Shown: one piece after another, positions 47,357 to 47,847 of the stretch
Numbering within the stretch: the first letter of the stretch is position 1
How the letters are laid out: the number at the start of each line of letters is the position of its first letter
Assembly (NCBI GenBank): GCA_947467395.1
Contig: CANIIC010000010.1
Span: 1 to 47,847 of the forward strand
Origin: Bryobacterales bacterium
GTDB lineage: Bacteria; Acidobacteriota; Terriglobia; Bryobacterales; Bryobacteraceae
Direction of reading: 5' to 3'
DNA: 47,847 nt
Notes under the pieces: generated by a model
Told to the model about the DNA's origin: nothing
The model's input: the letters and a program-made list of their open reading frames with translations, nothing else
Databases searched by the model: none
Translations under genes and position numbers: made by a program

Positions 47357-47847
47357 ATGGCGTTCCTCTCGAAATCTATCTCACGTCGGACAGTCTTAAG
47401 AGCTGCGGGCGCATCCCTCTCGCTGCCATTCCTCGAAGCCATGCTGCCGCCGATGCGCGGGGCAACGAAGGCTCCGCATCGCTTCCAGGCCTTCTACGTT
47501 CCGAACGGCATGGCCATGGAATATTGGACGCCCAAGGGCACCGGTGCCGATTTCGAAGTCCCGCCGATTCTCGAAGGCCTCAAACCGTTCCGCGACAAGC
47601 TGCTGATGTTCGGCGGCATCAAGGCCAGTTGGAATTACATCCACGCCGGTGCTTCCGGATCGTTCCTCACCGGCACACCGCGCGGCGGACGCAATGAAAT
47701 CGAGATCATCGCCGATGTCTCCATCGACCAGATGCTGGGCCGCAAGTTCGAAAAAGAAACGCAGCTCGGCTCCATGCAGATGTCGCTGGATGCCCCGGCC
47801 AACGCCGGCGCCTGCACGGGCAACCTCAGTTGCGCGTATCTGTGCAC
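47357..47847 (+). CDS. DUF1552 protein (5' part; runs off the window)
   Basis: 163 codons visible, from ATG 47357 with AAGGAG upstream. The start MAFLSKSISRRTVLRAAGASLSLPFLEAM has a twin-arginine-like signal. Then the family text APHRFQAFYVPNGMAMEYWTPKGTGADFEVPPILEGLKPFRDKLLMFGGI and GASGSFLTGTPRGGRNEIEIIADVSIDQMLGRKF, typical of DUF1552. The partner gene DUF1592 ends 9 bp upstream, so both are made together. The pair is conserved in Planctomycetes and Acidobacteria. The activity is unknown; export as a folded protein is predicted. Confidence 0.9.
   Translation, partial: MAFLSKSISRRTVLRAAGASLSLPFLEAMLPPMRGATKAPHRFQAFYVPNGMAMEYWTPKGTGADFEVPPILEGLKPFRDKLLMFGGIKASWNYIHAGASGSFLTGTPRGGRNEIEIIADVSIDQMLGRKFEKETQLGSMQMSLDAPANAGACTGNLSCAYLC

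Noticed and set aside
1-47847. CRISPR array, insertion sequence, prophage or integron
   Set aside because: No direct-repeat array with spacers, transposase, integrase, phage gene or terminal inverted repeat is visible.

Overview
The window is a GC-rich, densely packed bacterial chromosome segment. It most likely comes from an acidobacterium of the Bryobacter/Solibacter kind. The support is a VWFA protein of the acidobacterial TIGR03436 type (28242-29174), the DUF1592/DUF1552 gene pair at the right end, several secreted proteins with a shared WEGDTLVVD motif, a small zinc-ribbon/DinB pair, and an IPTL-CTERM surface protein. I see no rRNA, tRNA, CRISPR array, insertion sequence, prophage or integrase, and no gap longer than about 285 bp. 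The strain assignment is inference; the gene families are read from the translated sequence.

Layout. 1-2023 (minus): three tandem, overlapping paralogues of a secreted DUF6438 protein with ankyrin-like tails; the last runs off the left edge. 2309-2992 (minus): zinc ribbon plus DinB-like protein, divergent from ggt-DUF72-hrpB (3028-8046, plus). 8047-11743 (minus): two tandem membrane TPR proteins, an acyl-CoA synthetase and a short PrmA-like methyltransferase. 11811-15234 (plus): two-subunit CoA-transferase and a DUF885 peptidase-like protein. 15247-16748 (minus): nitroreductase and aldo/keto reductase, divergent from a 1-Cys peroxiredoxin. 17453-18441: a divergent membrane protein/cupin pair. 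18444-21938 (minus): a 1164-residue iron-sulfur flavoprotein that looks like NfnB and NfnA fused. 22222-23970 (minus): LamG/IPTL-CTERM protein and an exported rhodanese.

24005-32864 holds an HpaB-type flavin monooxygenase, a metX-metW-rluD operon, the VWFA protein, and a small aromatic-compound module: AAHS-type transporter, Rieske dioxygenase alpha and beta, and a convergent 2-keto-4-pentenoate-hydratase-type enzyme. 32883-38446 holds a PQQ-type quinoprotein, two related secreted proteins, an HD/LuxR regulator and a DUF3303 protein. 38454-43712 holds a tiny membrane protein, a BON-domain protein, B12-dependent ribonucleotide reductase, and cysD coupled to an Imm26-like gene. 43672 to the end holds a tetraheme cytochrome c divergent from DUF1592-DUF1552.

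The strongest window-wide signal is in the promoters. At least seven of the ten divergent gene pairs have a symmetric or overlapping -10 element that can be read on both strands. Six start codons lie only 6-7 nt from a -10 hexamer, which predicts leaderless mRNAs. A TAYACTGA version of the -10 recurs at five start sites. The most unusual single proteins are the Nfn-like fusion, a gamma-glutamyltransferase homologue lacking the usual substrate and oxyanion motifs, and the Imm26-like gene, which appears to start at CTG. I did not find a complete, clearly undescribed multi-gene system.
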